Assembly (NCBI RefSeq): GCF_014839805.1
Contig: NC_051119.1
Coordinates: 237,526-301,525, forward strand
Length of the DNA stretch: 64,000 nt
Reading direction: 5' to 3'
From: Manduca sexta
Lineage: Eukaryota > Arthropoda > Insecta > Lepidoptera > Sphingidae
The first letter of the stretch is position 1. Each line of letters starts with the position of its first letter. Below the pieces are notes generated by a model. It was not told where the DNA came from. It worked only from the letters and a program-made list of their open reading frames with translations, and searched no databases. The position numbers were made by a program, and so were the translations under genes. This document shows, piece after piece, positions 45,901-58,200 of this stretch.

Positions 45901-48900
45901 ATGATGCATTCGTGGCTGGTGTTGGGCTTGGTGGCGGCGGTGGCGGGGTACGACTACACTACGGTGCCTGGTCTGAACCATGACACGTGGTGGGGTCCCG
46001 AGGGCAAGGAGGAAGACACCAGCATCAGGCCCTTCCAGATTAAATGGGAAAAAGCGGTAAGTACATGATAGCGTCACGCCTCTTTACCCTTTTCAGGTGT
46101 AATAGATACAGGTTAGGTTATATGTAATAAGAAATAAGCCAAGACATACTATTGACCAAATGCAACAAGAAGCTAAGTCGTAAGTAATAGTAAGTAAGGC
46201 TTCGGAAGCCCGTAAGTAGTAGGTAGCAACGTAAGTCAGATTTTTGAAACATAGCATGCCGATTTGAAATGACCGATTTAAGATAACCCAAAATTGACAA
46301 AGAATACAATAATATATCACTGGATTCTATTCAAAGTGTTAATATTATAATATTACGTATTTTTATTAGTTTATACCGTGAGGTGTGACTTTGTGACTAT
46401 GAATTTTTAATAATTTCTTTTACCATCTTATTCTATAATAGAAGATCAAACTTTTTGAAATAGCTGTTAGTTATTGTGCACACATTCAACAAAGTATGAT
46501 GTAACTATAGCAAATTAAATATTATATCTTAGGCTTTGTATAAAAATATTATCAGTTCCGTATCCCTCCAGGGAATTTACGCTGCGGCCAATAAGAGCAA
46601 AGGATCAAAATCCTTTATGCAATATGCTGGAAAAATTTGGGACGATCCTACATTGGTGAAAAAAGACAAATGTTATAGATCTCTCAAATTTGGGGTGGAA
46701 TCCTGCTAGCGTTAAACAGGAAACTTATTAGAATCTGCTCTGGGATGTAACCTCAGGTTCACCCAGTTGCAAGCCCATATTTCGCAATACTGGATAAATA
46801 GTAAATGTTGTTATTTGCAGATGATTGATGACTTAGTATACAGATTGGAGAATCGTCGTAAATTCGTGCCTTCAATGGACGACACTGCGTATCACTACGG
46901 AGTGAACACTCACACCATCGGATACTGGCTGGACTACTGGGCGAGAGACTATAACTTCACGGCACGGGAGGCGTATGTCAACAAACATCCTCAGTTCATC
47001 ACCAATATGCAAGGTCTTGACGTTCATTTCGTCCGGATCGTGCCTGAGGTAAAAATTAACAATTAGAAAAGCGAAGTCACATGTTGGTTTTGTTAATCCT
47101 GAGCTAAAGTGATCTGCGTTTGGTCTCGATGCCGAAATTGCACCAGTGTTTTCTTTCACAGTCAGCATATTTTATGAAATATCTGAAATAACAGTAGCTG
47201 ACGAAATAATAGCTATTAAAAGAGCAAACACTTACATAATAATACCAATGAAATATAACTTTGCGATCCTTAAAGAAGGAAAATAATTTCAAAAATCACT
47301 TAGGTAAAATCAGGACTGCATTTTCAATTTGTAATGACAGGTACCCGAAGGCAAGAGAAAGATCCCACTTCTCCTGCTGCACGGTTTCCCGGGGTCCTTC
47401 CTGGAGTTCCACGAAGCCATCGACCACCTCATCGCGGGTGTTGCAGACAAAGACTTCGTGTTTGAAATCGTAGCACCTAGCTTGATTGGTTTCGGTTATT
47501 CTGACGTAAGTTTATTTTTTTAAAAATACGAATGGTTGTGAAGAAATCGGCCAGAGACATAGCCACTGTAGGGCTAAACGATGTAGTGCACGGGAATCGT
47601 CGAGAGCAGGAGGCCCTCCTGACCCTTAACATTGTTTTTTAAGTCACCGCCCTGTGATACCTAACATAGTCCACAATTATAACATGTGCTAAATTGACAG
47701 CTTTTTATGTCGTAAAGATCACAGTTGTTTTTGACTTAATTTTAAGTTAGTTGAAATTATTAATATTAGTTCGTAGAATGAAATATTAAGCCTTATACCC
47801 TCTTTATATATTGTTTTATTTCACATATAATAGATTACCGAATAAATACAATATCAGTTAGTGCATATAAAGTCTTTTAACATAATTATGACCCAAAACG
47901 TATGTCTCCGTATTAATATTAAGTATTTCATGATAATACAATATGCTCTTTCTTAATTTTCTCTACAGTACACTAATAAACAAGGTCTGGGAGGTGCAGA
48001 AATGGCAGTTATCTTCAAGAAACTGATGAACAGATTGGGGCACGATAAGTTCTTCGTGCAAGGAGGAGACTGGGGAGCTCATATTGCCGATATTATGGTT
48101 GTCTTCTTCCAAGAGGTAAGCGTAGCAGATGCCACAGGTGTGTTGGCTCATAGCTGGTGTATCAATTCTAAGTCTGTAATTTATATGATAGTGGTATTTT
48201 AATTTTTTATCTGATAGCAACCTATGTACTTATGCGAATTCTGCCATAGTATCCCACGTAGGTGTACCGCGAAATGTGTGTTTCGAAATCACTGTACCGT
48301 CTAGTTTCGATCAGGCCAGCATATTGTCGACTGGTGAGGGATAATCATCTCACGTAGTCGACGTTCTGTCTACACTTACCGTCAGGTAGGGTAAGATAGT
48401 AGGTACCTACGTGAGTGGATCTGCCCGTAGCCATACGAATGACGAGACGGCAATTTTGAAATAAAACTTGTTCCACAGGAAATCATTGGTATGCACACCA
48501 ACCTTGGTATGGCATTGACAGACAAAGCCTTTAGCATGATCACTATGGGCTCCCTCTACCCTGCAGCTCTGATGCCCAACGATCTGACCGGACGTCTATA
48601 CCCTCTGAAGGACACACTACAATGGCTCATGAGGGAGTTCGGTTACTTCCACTTCCAGGCCACGAAGCCTGATACTATTGGTAAGGGAATAATTTGGTTT
48701 GGATTAATATTTTCATCAAGAAGTTACGTTATTGAAAAATCTATTGGTAAAGAATATCTCAAACACACGTAAAAGTAAGTGACATCATCAAATCATTACA
48801 TTGACAGCAGAGCAAAAAGAGAAAAAGATGTCGAAATAACCACAGCTTAAAACCGTAATTACACTGAATATGTTCTAAGATCAGAGCACAACAGTGAACA

Positions 48901-49777
48901 ATAACGCTTTGGCGGGAGAAATAAGCATCTACATATGAGAACTTTGGCTTGCAAGAGTGCTATCACCTAGTATAATAATAGGGGCACGGGCCTCCTCTAC
49001 TACTGTGAGGGAATATGCCTTAGTCCACCACGCTGGCCTAGTGTGGGTTGGTCACTAGTGTCTAGTTTAACACCTAGTGTTTCTGCTATAATGATAAGAT
49101 TATACATGATTCTAACAAGCGTTGTTGCAGGTATCTGCGTGACAGACACCCCGTCAGGCATGTTCGCGTGGTTCGCTCAGCTAATCTCCATGGCCAGCCG
49201 CCGCGCCAACTACGATGATCCTCGCGGAGGTCTCGATCTCTACACCCCGAGCAGCTAATAGACAACGCCATGATCTATTGGGCTCCTAACAAGGCCTCTT
49301 CTGCCATGAGAATCTACGCGGAAACCGTCAATTGGAGGAATTACGACATGGGATTTATCAAGTCAGTATTTTGGAATTTTGAATCAGACAGCTGGTCGTA
49401 AAACATTGTGCTATGCAACGATGAGCTCACAAAAAAACATAATTTGTCGAATCAACTTTCAAAAATTGCTTTTGCAATCTCGTTGTTTGGATTTTGCCCA
49501 TAACATCTTGCCTAACTATTGTAATGACACCAGTAATATTTTTCCCCGCAGTGAACCAAGCTCGGTGCCAATAGTGGTAGTCCAAGCCCCTGATGAAATC
49601 TACTACATGCCACCAGCAGTATTGAATACCAAGTACACGAACCTCGTCGCAGTCGACGTTCTATCTGAGGGAGGACACTTCCTGGCGTACGAGATGCCCG
49701 AACAGTTTGCCAAGCTAGTCATCAGCGCTGTTGAGAGGATCTTAAACCACAAACAATGCGATAAAAGCGAACTTTGA
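45901..49777 (+). CDS. JHEH: JHEH-D: JHEH-like epoxide hydrolase with one frameshift
   Basis: Seven exons: 45901-46056, 46821-47048, 47341-47505, 47969-48115, 48479-48680, 49131-49361 and 49552-49777. Order of motifs: short hydrophobic leader (MMHSWLVLGLVAAVAG), WWGPEGKEEDT, EH N-terminal domain (YHYGVNTHT, QGLDVHF), HGFPGS (142-147), nucleophile D217 in GGDWGA, lid Tyr in RIYAET, acid in QAPDE, His in EGGHFLAYE. All catalytic residues are present. In exon 6 a run of four C at 49245-49248 is one base short of what the family frame (TPEQLIDN) and the 232-nt exon length in A, C' and E require, so translation stops at 49256. It could be a sequencing error in a C run or a fresh null mutation. The PSLPGFG motif is PSLIGFG here. 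An ATG at 45877 is in frame but probably lies upstream of the transcription start. AATAAA is near 49840. Confidence 0.88.
48240..48400 (+). repeat. Dispersed repeat family 4 fragment in JHEH-D intron 4
   Basis: Contains ATAGTATCCCACGTAGGTGT and GGATAATCATCTCACGTAGT, diverged from the family consensus words. Confidence 0.45.
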
Positions 49778-50720
49778 GATTGATTGCCTCGATCATTTTG
49801 TAGATGTGAAACATTTTTTATAAGTTTTTGTAACCATCAAATAAATAACCTGACTAAATTTAAATGTCCAAAAACTAAACACTTTTATATTTTTCTTCGT
49901 GATTTTCAATTTGTTTTGTATTTTCTAAATAAAGAGTTATTTTTAAGACAAGCGTATTAAGTGATATGGTAAAATTATAATTCCCTTTGAAATGAAATTA
50001 AATGAAATGAAATGATTTATTTCAATCTGTAAAATGTTATACATTATTTAGATTCCGTCAATATTAACTCTACCACCAGTTCGGAAAGAAGTTTTCACCA
50101 GAGAAGAACAGGCAAGAAACTCTGGTGTTGCTCTTTTCAATCAGTTTAGGGACTAAAGACTAAAGACTACAGTACATGATAAAGTTAGAAGTGAAAACAA
50201 AAAAAAGTTTAGAGCAGTTCATTTATAGGCTCGTGAAATAAGGAATAAATTAATTTAATTTTTTATATGACTGCACAACCCTCTCAGAAATCATGAAATT
50301 TCCCTATTATCCTTATTATTATTTCCTCCCAGCACCTCTAGCAATTAGAAATTAGAAATTAGAAATGTAAGCGAAATGGGCAGAACAGTCCACACAAGCA
50401 GCACCCGTTCACGAGTATGACGCATGTGCCAGCCATCGGCCTCCTCAACCATATTGTAGGGAAGTGGCCGACCCGTCACACGACGCCGCCGCAGGTACAG
50501 ACAGTTAGAGAGTATTTCATACCCAAGCCGCTTACAGTTATATTACAAATAAAGAGAAAGAAAGAATCGATCAGTATTTATTTATTTAAACTTTATACAC
50601 AGTAGATGTATACAGATGGACTTAACGCCTTAGGCATTGTCTAACAGTCAAACTTTGCGTGATGCAGAGATGAGACAATTAGTTGTAAGTATATTAAACA
50701 TAAATAAAAAATGAATATCA
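49778..50720. other. JHEH-D 3' flank with a dispersed repeat
   Basis: After the AATAAA near 49840 there is AT-rich DNA, then a repeat at about 49990-50140 with AGAAACTCTGGTGTTGCTCT, also seen in reverse near 38140. A short triplicated GAAATTAGAAATTA run is at 50340-50366. No gene. Confidence 0.5.
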
Positions 50721-50724
50721 CTAC

Positions 50725-50919
50725 ATAGTATAAAACAAAGTCGCTTTCTCTGTCCCTATGTCCCTTTGTATGCTTAAATCTTTAAAACTACGCAACGGAT
50801 TTTGATGCGGTTTTTTTTTAATAGATAGAGTGATTCAAGAGGAAGGTTTATATGTATAATAATAACATCCATTAAATAGTCAGCATTGTACCCGTGCGAA
50901 GCCAGGGCGGGTCGCTAGT
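50725..50919 (+). mobile_element. Short Helitron-like repeat, family 7
   Basis: Starts near ATAGTATAAAACAAAGTCGC, carries ACTACGCAACGGATTTTGAT and ends GCCAGGGCGGGTCGCTAGT. CTAGT end; no ORF. Confidence 0.5.
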
Positions 50920-52289
50920 ACTATATAAAACATAGATTAATCCAGCGTTTGAAGTTGTGTTAAGTAGCTGGCAATAGGCTCTCCTTCAGTTTATGTATGT
51001 AGGTATGTTACACCTCTGACTACCCCTGAAATGAGAAAAGGGCGTAATGCTATGAATCTATATAATGATTGGAAATAGGATGAAATATTGATGAATCGAA
51101 ACTTTCGTATATTGAAGTGTTCCATTTACAAGATTTTTGTGTACTTTCAATAATCGTGTTTAAAAATGAATTTCAAAAGGTTCACATTATTTTAGATAAA
51201 GAAAACAATATTTCGATTGGAGTTAATTTGTAGAAGCGTTTCAAAATTTTCATATTGTTCAGGTACTTCTGTGGCTGACTGTACATAAAACAACGTCACC
51301 ACAGATGCTTATTCTAGAACATTAATTATTTTTATGGCTTTAAGTGATGATCCGTTCGCCTGATGGTAAGCGATACGACAGCCCCTAAACAGTAGAAACA
51401 CCATCCAACACCTTGAATTACAAAGTATTGTTTGGTATTCCACTGTGCTCGCCATCTTGAGATATGAAATGTTAAGTCTTATTGTGTCCAGTTACACACT
51501 ACAATGCCCAAGAACTTATATCATTAAAAAATACAATTGTTGTTACAATATTTTTTTATTATTTTGAAAATATTGTTTTGCCTTTGAAAAGAAGCGAGAA
51601 AAATATTAAAATCGTTCCTTATTTCGTTATAACTTAAAACTATTTTGCGAAAAGGACCGTGGAGGTCAATAATATTTCTAGAAGGAGGGATGACAGACTT
51701 GTGCAAGCTTCCAACCATCTTCCCTATTGAAATTCGGATGTTTTATTTAAATATCTATAGCGAGGTTGGTGGTGTGCACGTGGTTGGCCCCGGCGGCAGC
51801 TCGCCGGCAGTCGGTTGGGGTCAGCACTCCCGACTATGGTGGTGCACAGTTCGCGTGGTCGGGTGACAGCTCTCCCATACATCTGTTAAAGCACCGTGAC
51901 TACGCACCGTGAACGCGTGCTGAAAACACGCAAAGTGAACCTGGAGTCATAATACCCCAGGTCGGAATGCAAGCTAGACTTACATTCTGTGCCAGCGACT
52001 CGTGACAGCTCACAAACCCTGATGCCTAGATACACAGTTAGCGGTTAATAGAATTGGCTCACTCAGCCTAGCGGAAACAACGATATGCATGACAACACGT
52101 AGTTAGAACAGTAGTACTGCGGCGAAAGATAATTGCAGAGAGACTATGAATGACATTGCTTGCTTATTCTAGGGGGAGGGGGGGTCGCTGGCGGGAACAA
52201 TACGAATAGCTTTCCAACGAAACGCCTACAGCACACGTTTCTGTAGACGCAAAAACCTTTCTAAGCTAAGCAAAAACATTTCTAAGGTG
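50920..52289. other. Intergenic DNA, no host gene
   Basis: Contains a family 3 repeat at about 51340-51520. From 51760 to 52290 base composition rises in GC (TTGGCCCCGGCGGCAGCTCG), possibly remains of an older retroelement, but I can name no domain. Confidence 0.35.
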
Positions 52290-52299
52290 GACGGCGCGC

Positions 52300-52435
52300 A
52301 TCGTTTCCTCTACCTTAGGTACGTCCATTTCGTTGATATATATTGGAAAAACAGAGGGCCCGACTGGAAACCTTGTGGAACTCCAGAAGGAATTGATTTT
52401 ACTTAAGATTGATAGCCAGCTAAGAGCACCAATTG
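52300..52435 (-). pseudogene. Reverse-transcriptase fragment of a non-LTR element
   Basis: Minus-strand translation gives IPSGVPQGFQSGPSVFPIYI followed by NEMDVPK, close to the SGVPQGSxLGPLLFxIYINDM block of jockey/CR1-type reverse transcriptases. A stop lies upstream and no full domain remains. Confidence 0.6.
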
Positions 52436-53414
52436 GGACCTATGTGACTCATACGATGAACATAACCGCAGCAAAGAGCCACGAATACCCAATTTGAAGA
52501 TAAACAATAAGAGTAAACGCATTATTGAAAAGCTATACAGTATTTGTACTTCACGTGTACATTTCTTATTATTAATATTTGGTTAAGTGTTTCGACATTA
52601 TTAACACTAATAAAATATGCAACAGAACGTGGAATATTTGCACAAACAGTAGTGTTATAATGAACATGACGTGCAGTGTTATTTGCGAACACATTTGGAA
52701 CATTTTCTTGACTTATTTACATTCCACGTGGGATTATGCTGGTTGTTACTAAGTTCTTTGTGGATGACACGCGGCACCGTTCGCATGTATGACCATTCTC
52801 GGAATAAGTATTATATATCCTTTTACATTAAATCTACTAAATCTACTCTTAAACTAGGCCGAGGTCCGTCTGTGTAAAAATTCAAAAATCCCTTCAATGG
52901 TTTTTGCACTTTTTAACGAACATCCAAATATTCAGACAACCTTTAGCATTACAACAAGGACTAAAGATATTAATGATTCCACAGTATGAATGTGTACTCA
53001 TGCTTGAGTAGTTAAACGCAAGACTCCTAGAGGTTGTCTATGCTCAGGCCAATCATCAAATTTAAGTACGAGTGGCGACTTATATGTTTTTTAACCCGAA
53101 AACTTAACCGAATTGCCAAATTGTCATATTTAATTAACGCTAGGTATTGTTTATAATCTTATAATAGATACGAAATTACGCCCCAAGCGGGCTCTAGACA
53201 CCACGTTGATCACTGGGTGGAAACTATTAAGGATATGTTTGTGGCTCTTCATCGAGAACGGTTTACATTGTGATGTTCAAAGATTATTCATGTATTGAGT
53301 TGCAACCACTGTAAGTTGGTTTTGATGGCGTGATGATGGGCCACGGGTATTTTGACTGGTTTCTGTGTCGGGTCGGAAAAGAGGAGACGTCCGTTTGCCA
53401 CCATTCTGGCAACG

Positions 53415-53690
53415 GTCGCGAGCACACGGTTTAATACACTCTCGAGGAGTGCCCAGCCTAGGATCGACAACGCGACGATCATAGAGCAGTCGTCCGAGGA
53501 GACCTTTCGCTGCCGGCCATGGTTTTCTCCACGGTCGGCGGCTGAAGTTCATGGCGAGCTCCTCCTACTGCGAGTGTGTTATTTTGTGGAAGGAGAGTGC
53601 CGGGATTGTGAGCAGAGCAATCCCGCTCACAGCCAGAGGAGACAAAGGAGGCGCCAGGTAGACGACTGACAGCTGCCCCGCGCCCTGTAG
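53415..53690 (+). pseudogene. C-terminal remnant of an R1-like LINE ORF2
   Basis: The plus strand reads YTLEECPA, then RDDHRAVVRGDLSLPAMV, and a basic tail (EETKEAPGRR). This is like the end of R1-clade ORF2 proteins, where HTLEECPAW is the zinc-finger-like block. Four or more stops interrupt it. The flanks up to about 54180 may be its 3' UTR. Confidence 0.55.
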
Positions 53691-54198
53691 CTCGGGCCAT
53701 CTACATAATACCGCCACGATATCCCTTGTCTATCGGAAGAAGCAACTAATTGGAGCTTAAAGATAATCACGGGGCGAGCAATGGGAGGCTGCTCGTTCGA
53801 CTACAGTAACTCCGAGGTAGACGACAATACAAATAGTCGGTCTCCCGAAGTCGTAGACGCCTTAGGCGTCTTTTAGCGTACGGGGGCATCTCATTCCCCC
53901 TCAATAAGAGTGGTGCTGCAATACGGTAGAGCGCAGAGACGGTTCTGCGCAGCTATCTCACTGTAACAGCATACCCTGCGACTGTCTTGTATGCGTTGGA
54001 GAAACCTACTGCGAATTCTGGTTAGTATGCCGGTATAGGGTATACAGGGGTTAGGGACTCGGTCCAATGTTCGCTCGGATGCTATACTCCCGAGTGTCGA
54101 CATTGGACCGTAAGACCAGTGAAACCAACATAACTATTCCACTCTCCCCCCAAGTGACCGTAGCGATAAACAGAGAAAAGAAAGGAAATTTATTTTAT

Positions 54199-55758
54199 AC
54201 TAGCTTTTGCTCGCGGCTCCGCCCGCGTTATAAAGTTTTTCAGGCTAAAGTTTTCCATTATAAAAGTAGTAGTTTCCCGGGAGCCTATGTTCTTCCCAGG
54301 GTTTCAAACTGTCTCCATACCAAATTTTATCTTAATACGTTGGGTAGTTTTTGAGTTTAAGACGTTCAGGCAAACGGATGCAGCGGGGACTTTGTTTTAT
54401 AATATATTTTTTAGAACTTTTAAGAGGAATAATCCCGACATACATCATTGTTGCATAACTTTAACCGTTTACGCAGCGCACGCAACGGAAGCTCTCAAAA
54501 CTAATAAATTGTCCCCGTATTTGTAACATGTTTCATTACTGCTCCGCTCCTATTGGTCATAGCGTGATGATATACAGCCTGTAGCACCCCACAAATAAAG
54601 GGCTATCCAACACAAAACGAATTTTTCAGTTCAAACTGGTAGTTCCTAAGATTAGCCATTACTGCTCCGCTCCTATTGGTCATAGCGTGATGATATATAA
54701 CTTAGAGCACTCCACGAACAAAGGGCTATCCAACGCAAAAATATTTTTCAGTTTGGACCGGTAGTTCCAGAGATTAGCCATTGCTGCTTCGCTCCTATTG
54801 GGTATAGCGTGATGATATATAGCCTATAGCAATCCACAAATAAAGGGCTATCCAACGCAAAAAGAATTTTTCAGTTTGGACCGATAGTTCCTAAGATTAG
54901 TAAACAAATATAATGAGAAAGCTTCGAACTGCTAAGCTATCGGAAGTTACACGTGTCATTGTGAGTCAACCATAAAAGATAGACATATGCTGTCGTGGGA
55001 TATTTTTACATAATTTTAAGGAGAACATTTCCGTCATACATGATTTCTATGTAGCTTTAACCATTAAGGTTGCACACGCGACGGAAACTTAAATAATGGA
55101 GTAACTTCTCCCGTTTTCCCAACATTTCCCTTCACTGCTCTGCTCCTATTAATTGTAGCGTGATGAAAAGTATACTATAACCAGCACAGGAGTATGAAAA
55201 ATAATTGTACCAAGTTTCGTTAAAATCCGTCGAGTAGTTTTTGTTTCTATAACGGTTATACAGACAGACAGACAGACAGACAGACAAAAATTTTATTAAT
55301 TGCATTTTTGGCATCAGTATCGATCCCTAATCACCCCCTGATAGTTATTTTTGAAATATATTTCATGTACAGAATTGACTTCTCTACAGATTTATTATAA
55401 GTATAGATTTTGTGTAGGTAATTCCCTATTTCCCTTGGTCATGCCATCACGCGTGAACGGCTGGACCGATTTCAATATATATATATTTTTTTAAATAGTG
55501 AAAATTAGAAAATTTAACGAAAATATTAATTTTATATAACTGTCAGAATGCGCGCTGCAAATTCATAGTTAAGACGGGATAACGTCTGTCGGGTCAGTTC
55601 GTAACAAATAAAAAAGAAATATATTATGGTAACATGTTATCTATACTTATAATAAATCTGTAGAGAGGTCAATTCTGTACATGAAATATATTTCCAAAAT
55701 AACTATCAGGGGGTGATTAGGGATCGATACTGATGCCAAAAATGCAATTAGTAAAATT

Positions 55759-55799
<41 letters not shown>

Positions 55800-56856
55800 A
55801 TACCCGTTATCGAACCGAAAACTACTCGACGGATTTTAACGAAACTTGGTACCATTATTTGTCATACTCCTGTGCTGGTTATAGTATACTTTTCATCACG
55901 CTACAATTAATAGGAGCAGAGCAGTGAAGGAAATGTTGGGAAAACGGGAGAAGTTACTCCATTTTAAGTTTCCGTCGCGTGCAACCTTAATGGTTAAAGC
56001 TACATAGAAATCATGTATGACGGAAATGTTCTCCTTAAAATTATGTAAAAATATCCCACGACAGCATATGTCTATCTTTTATGGTTGACTCACAATGACA
56101 CGTGTAACTTCCGATAGCTTAGCAGTTCGAAGCTTTCTCATTATATTTGTTTACTAATCTTAGGAACTATCGGTCCAAACTGAAAAATTCTTTTTGCGTT
56201 GGATAGCCCTTTATTTGTGGATTGCTATAGGCTATATATCATCACGCTATACCCAATAGGAGCGAAGCAGCAATGGCTAATCTCTGGAACTACCGGTCCA
56301 AACTGAAAAATATTTTTGCGTTGGATAGCCCTTTGTTCGTGGAGTGCTCTAAGTTATATATCATCACGCTATGACCAATAGGAGCGGAGCAGTAATGGCT
56401 AATCTTAGGAACTACCAGTTTGAACTGAAAAATTCGTTTTGTGTTGGATAGCCCTTTATTTGTGGGTGCTATAGGCTGTATATCATCACGCTATGACCAA
56501 TAGGAGCGGAGCAGTAATGAAACATGTTACAAATACGGGGACAATTTATTAGTTTTGAGAGCTTCCGTTGCGTGCGCTGCGTAAACGGTTAAAGTTATGC
56601 AACAATGATGTATGTCGGGATTATTCCTCTTAAAAAGTTCTAAAATAATATATTATAAAACAAAGTCCCCGCTGGATCCGTTTGCGTGAACGTCTTATTC
56701 TCAATTACTAGCCAACGTATTAGGTTAATATTTGGTATGGAGACAGTTTGAAACCCTGGGAAGAACATAGGCTCCCGCGAAACTACTACTTTTAAAATGG
56801 AAAACTTTAGCCTGAAAAACTTTATAACGCGGGCGGAGCCGCGAGCAAAAGCTAGT
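54199..56856. repeat. 2.66-kb palindrome of fused Helitrons (arms about 1.2 kb, 230-bp spacer)
   Basis: The left arm 54199-55408 and right arm 55639-56856 are reverse complements with few differences by eye. Each arm is the same composite: a family 5 Helitron with three internal tandem units, its CTAGT end outermost and carrying GCGGGCGGAGCCGCG, fused near 54900 to a 5'-truncated family 1 Helitron with a GACA/TGTC array, its TCTATACTT end innermost. The spacer is a family 2 repeat (TTCCCTTGGTCATGCC ... TGTCGGGTCAG). No ORF. Confidence 0.9.
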
Positions 56857-58116
56857 TCTAAATAAATTTCATTTCATTTAGGTCTTAACATTTTGGTCAG
56901 CGAAATCAACAATCATGCATATTCTTAATTTTGAACTTGGCTCCTACTTACACATTTATATTTTTAATGGGATTTTTATTATATAAACTTTAATATTGTC
57001 TAACTTCAGAGACAACACCTTAGCACAATATGGATAGGTTGACATAAAAACAAACAATATCATTAAAAACAATTTATTACAATTAATACATAAAAGGATT
57101 TTCATTGTTCTCGTAGTTACTCATTTTATGACGAATTGAATTAATTCTTTCGCGTACAAGTTGCCTTATGTTCGAAAGTTTGTTCGCACGGAAATCCTGC
57201 TTATCTTGACGAACATTCCTGAAAATATACAGGGGAATAATTATATAAATTCGCCCAGAGAGAATACGTACATATCATCACACCTGTAGGCAGAGTATTA
57301 CATCTATATATCGACTAAACTCATTTTTTTTTAATTCAAATAATCTTTCACAAGCTCTTTCAACTCGCAATGAATCTATCACCGCTTCGAAACGTTATTG
57401 CTGTAAAGAAGAAGCGGCGCAAAAAAATCTCTCAACGATCCCTAGCTATATTGGGTCCCATGTAAGGAAAGGCTATCCTTTTTTCACTTATCGGAAACAA
57501 CATGGGCTCTAGACTATTAGGCTAAAAAAAAAGAAATAAATAATAATTTATCATGTTGCCGTGCCCTGCGGGGTCCAAGGTTATGTAGGTTTCTTCATGT
57601 AAACCTATATTTTAACAATTGTGGAAAGCTATAAATTGATTGATTGAGCTGAAAACTCCATTACTTTATGTGCCCAAATAAATAACAAAATGAATAGTGT
57701 GTACTACATAAGCTGTTTCATACGATAATTGATTGAATGAAACTTGAAATAGGCCATAAGTCTTATAATGCCTATCACACTTCCTTTAATGGTAAAATTA
57801 GATCACAATAGAGCAGATTTTTTTGGGGAGCCGCTGTTGTATTCACCAGAGGTATCCTGCAAACGGCGTAGAGACAATCCCTGTGCTAAGCAACCACGGC
57901 AATGCCTAGGGAATGGGGATAGGATGGAAAGGAAGTGTGAGGAAAGGAGAATGAACTATATTAGGATGGGCAGAGGGGAGAAGAAAGGCAGATGTTCGCG
58001 AGCCCTTATAGACCTTAACGTGATTTTGGCAACCATACACACTTAACTGTGTGATAGTGCAGATATTGTTTCTTCGCAGATATAAATATCGCAGTGAGAC
58101 CTAACTTCTGTCCCAA
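56857..58116. other. Intergenic DNA between the palindrome and JHEH-E
   Basis: AT-rich; no host gene. A GA-rich dispersed repeat lies at about 57825-58030 (AGCAACCACGGCAATGCC). Open frames in it are compositional. Confidence 0.45.
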
Positions 58117-58122
58117 TTTATT
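58117..58122 (-). terminator. Poly(A) signal of JHEH-E
   Basis: AATAAA on the minus strand about 80 nt after the JHEH-E stop codon. Confidence 0.5.
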
Positions 58123-58200
58123 AGGACTTTCTCCTACGAGAGCCTTAGTAAAGTGGTTTGTCGAAATACCTAACATTACCTGGGTATAATAATATTTTTT

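Noticed and set aside
50417..50605. 62-codon frame with MTHVPAIGLLNH start
   Set aside because: No splice sites, no homolog recognised, and it ends in AT-rich low-complexity sequence.
53352..53669. 105-codon host ORF
   Set aside because: Another frame of the same DNA reads as an R1-like LINE C-terminus with family words, so this frame is a shadow.
55733..55927. Small protein with repeated SVCL motif (also 55132-55314)
   Set aside because: Translation of the TGTC array inside Helitron family 1; both palindrome arms give it.
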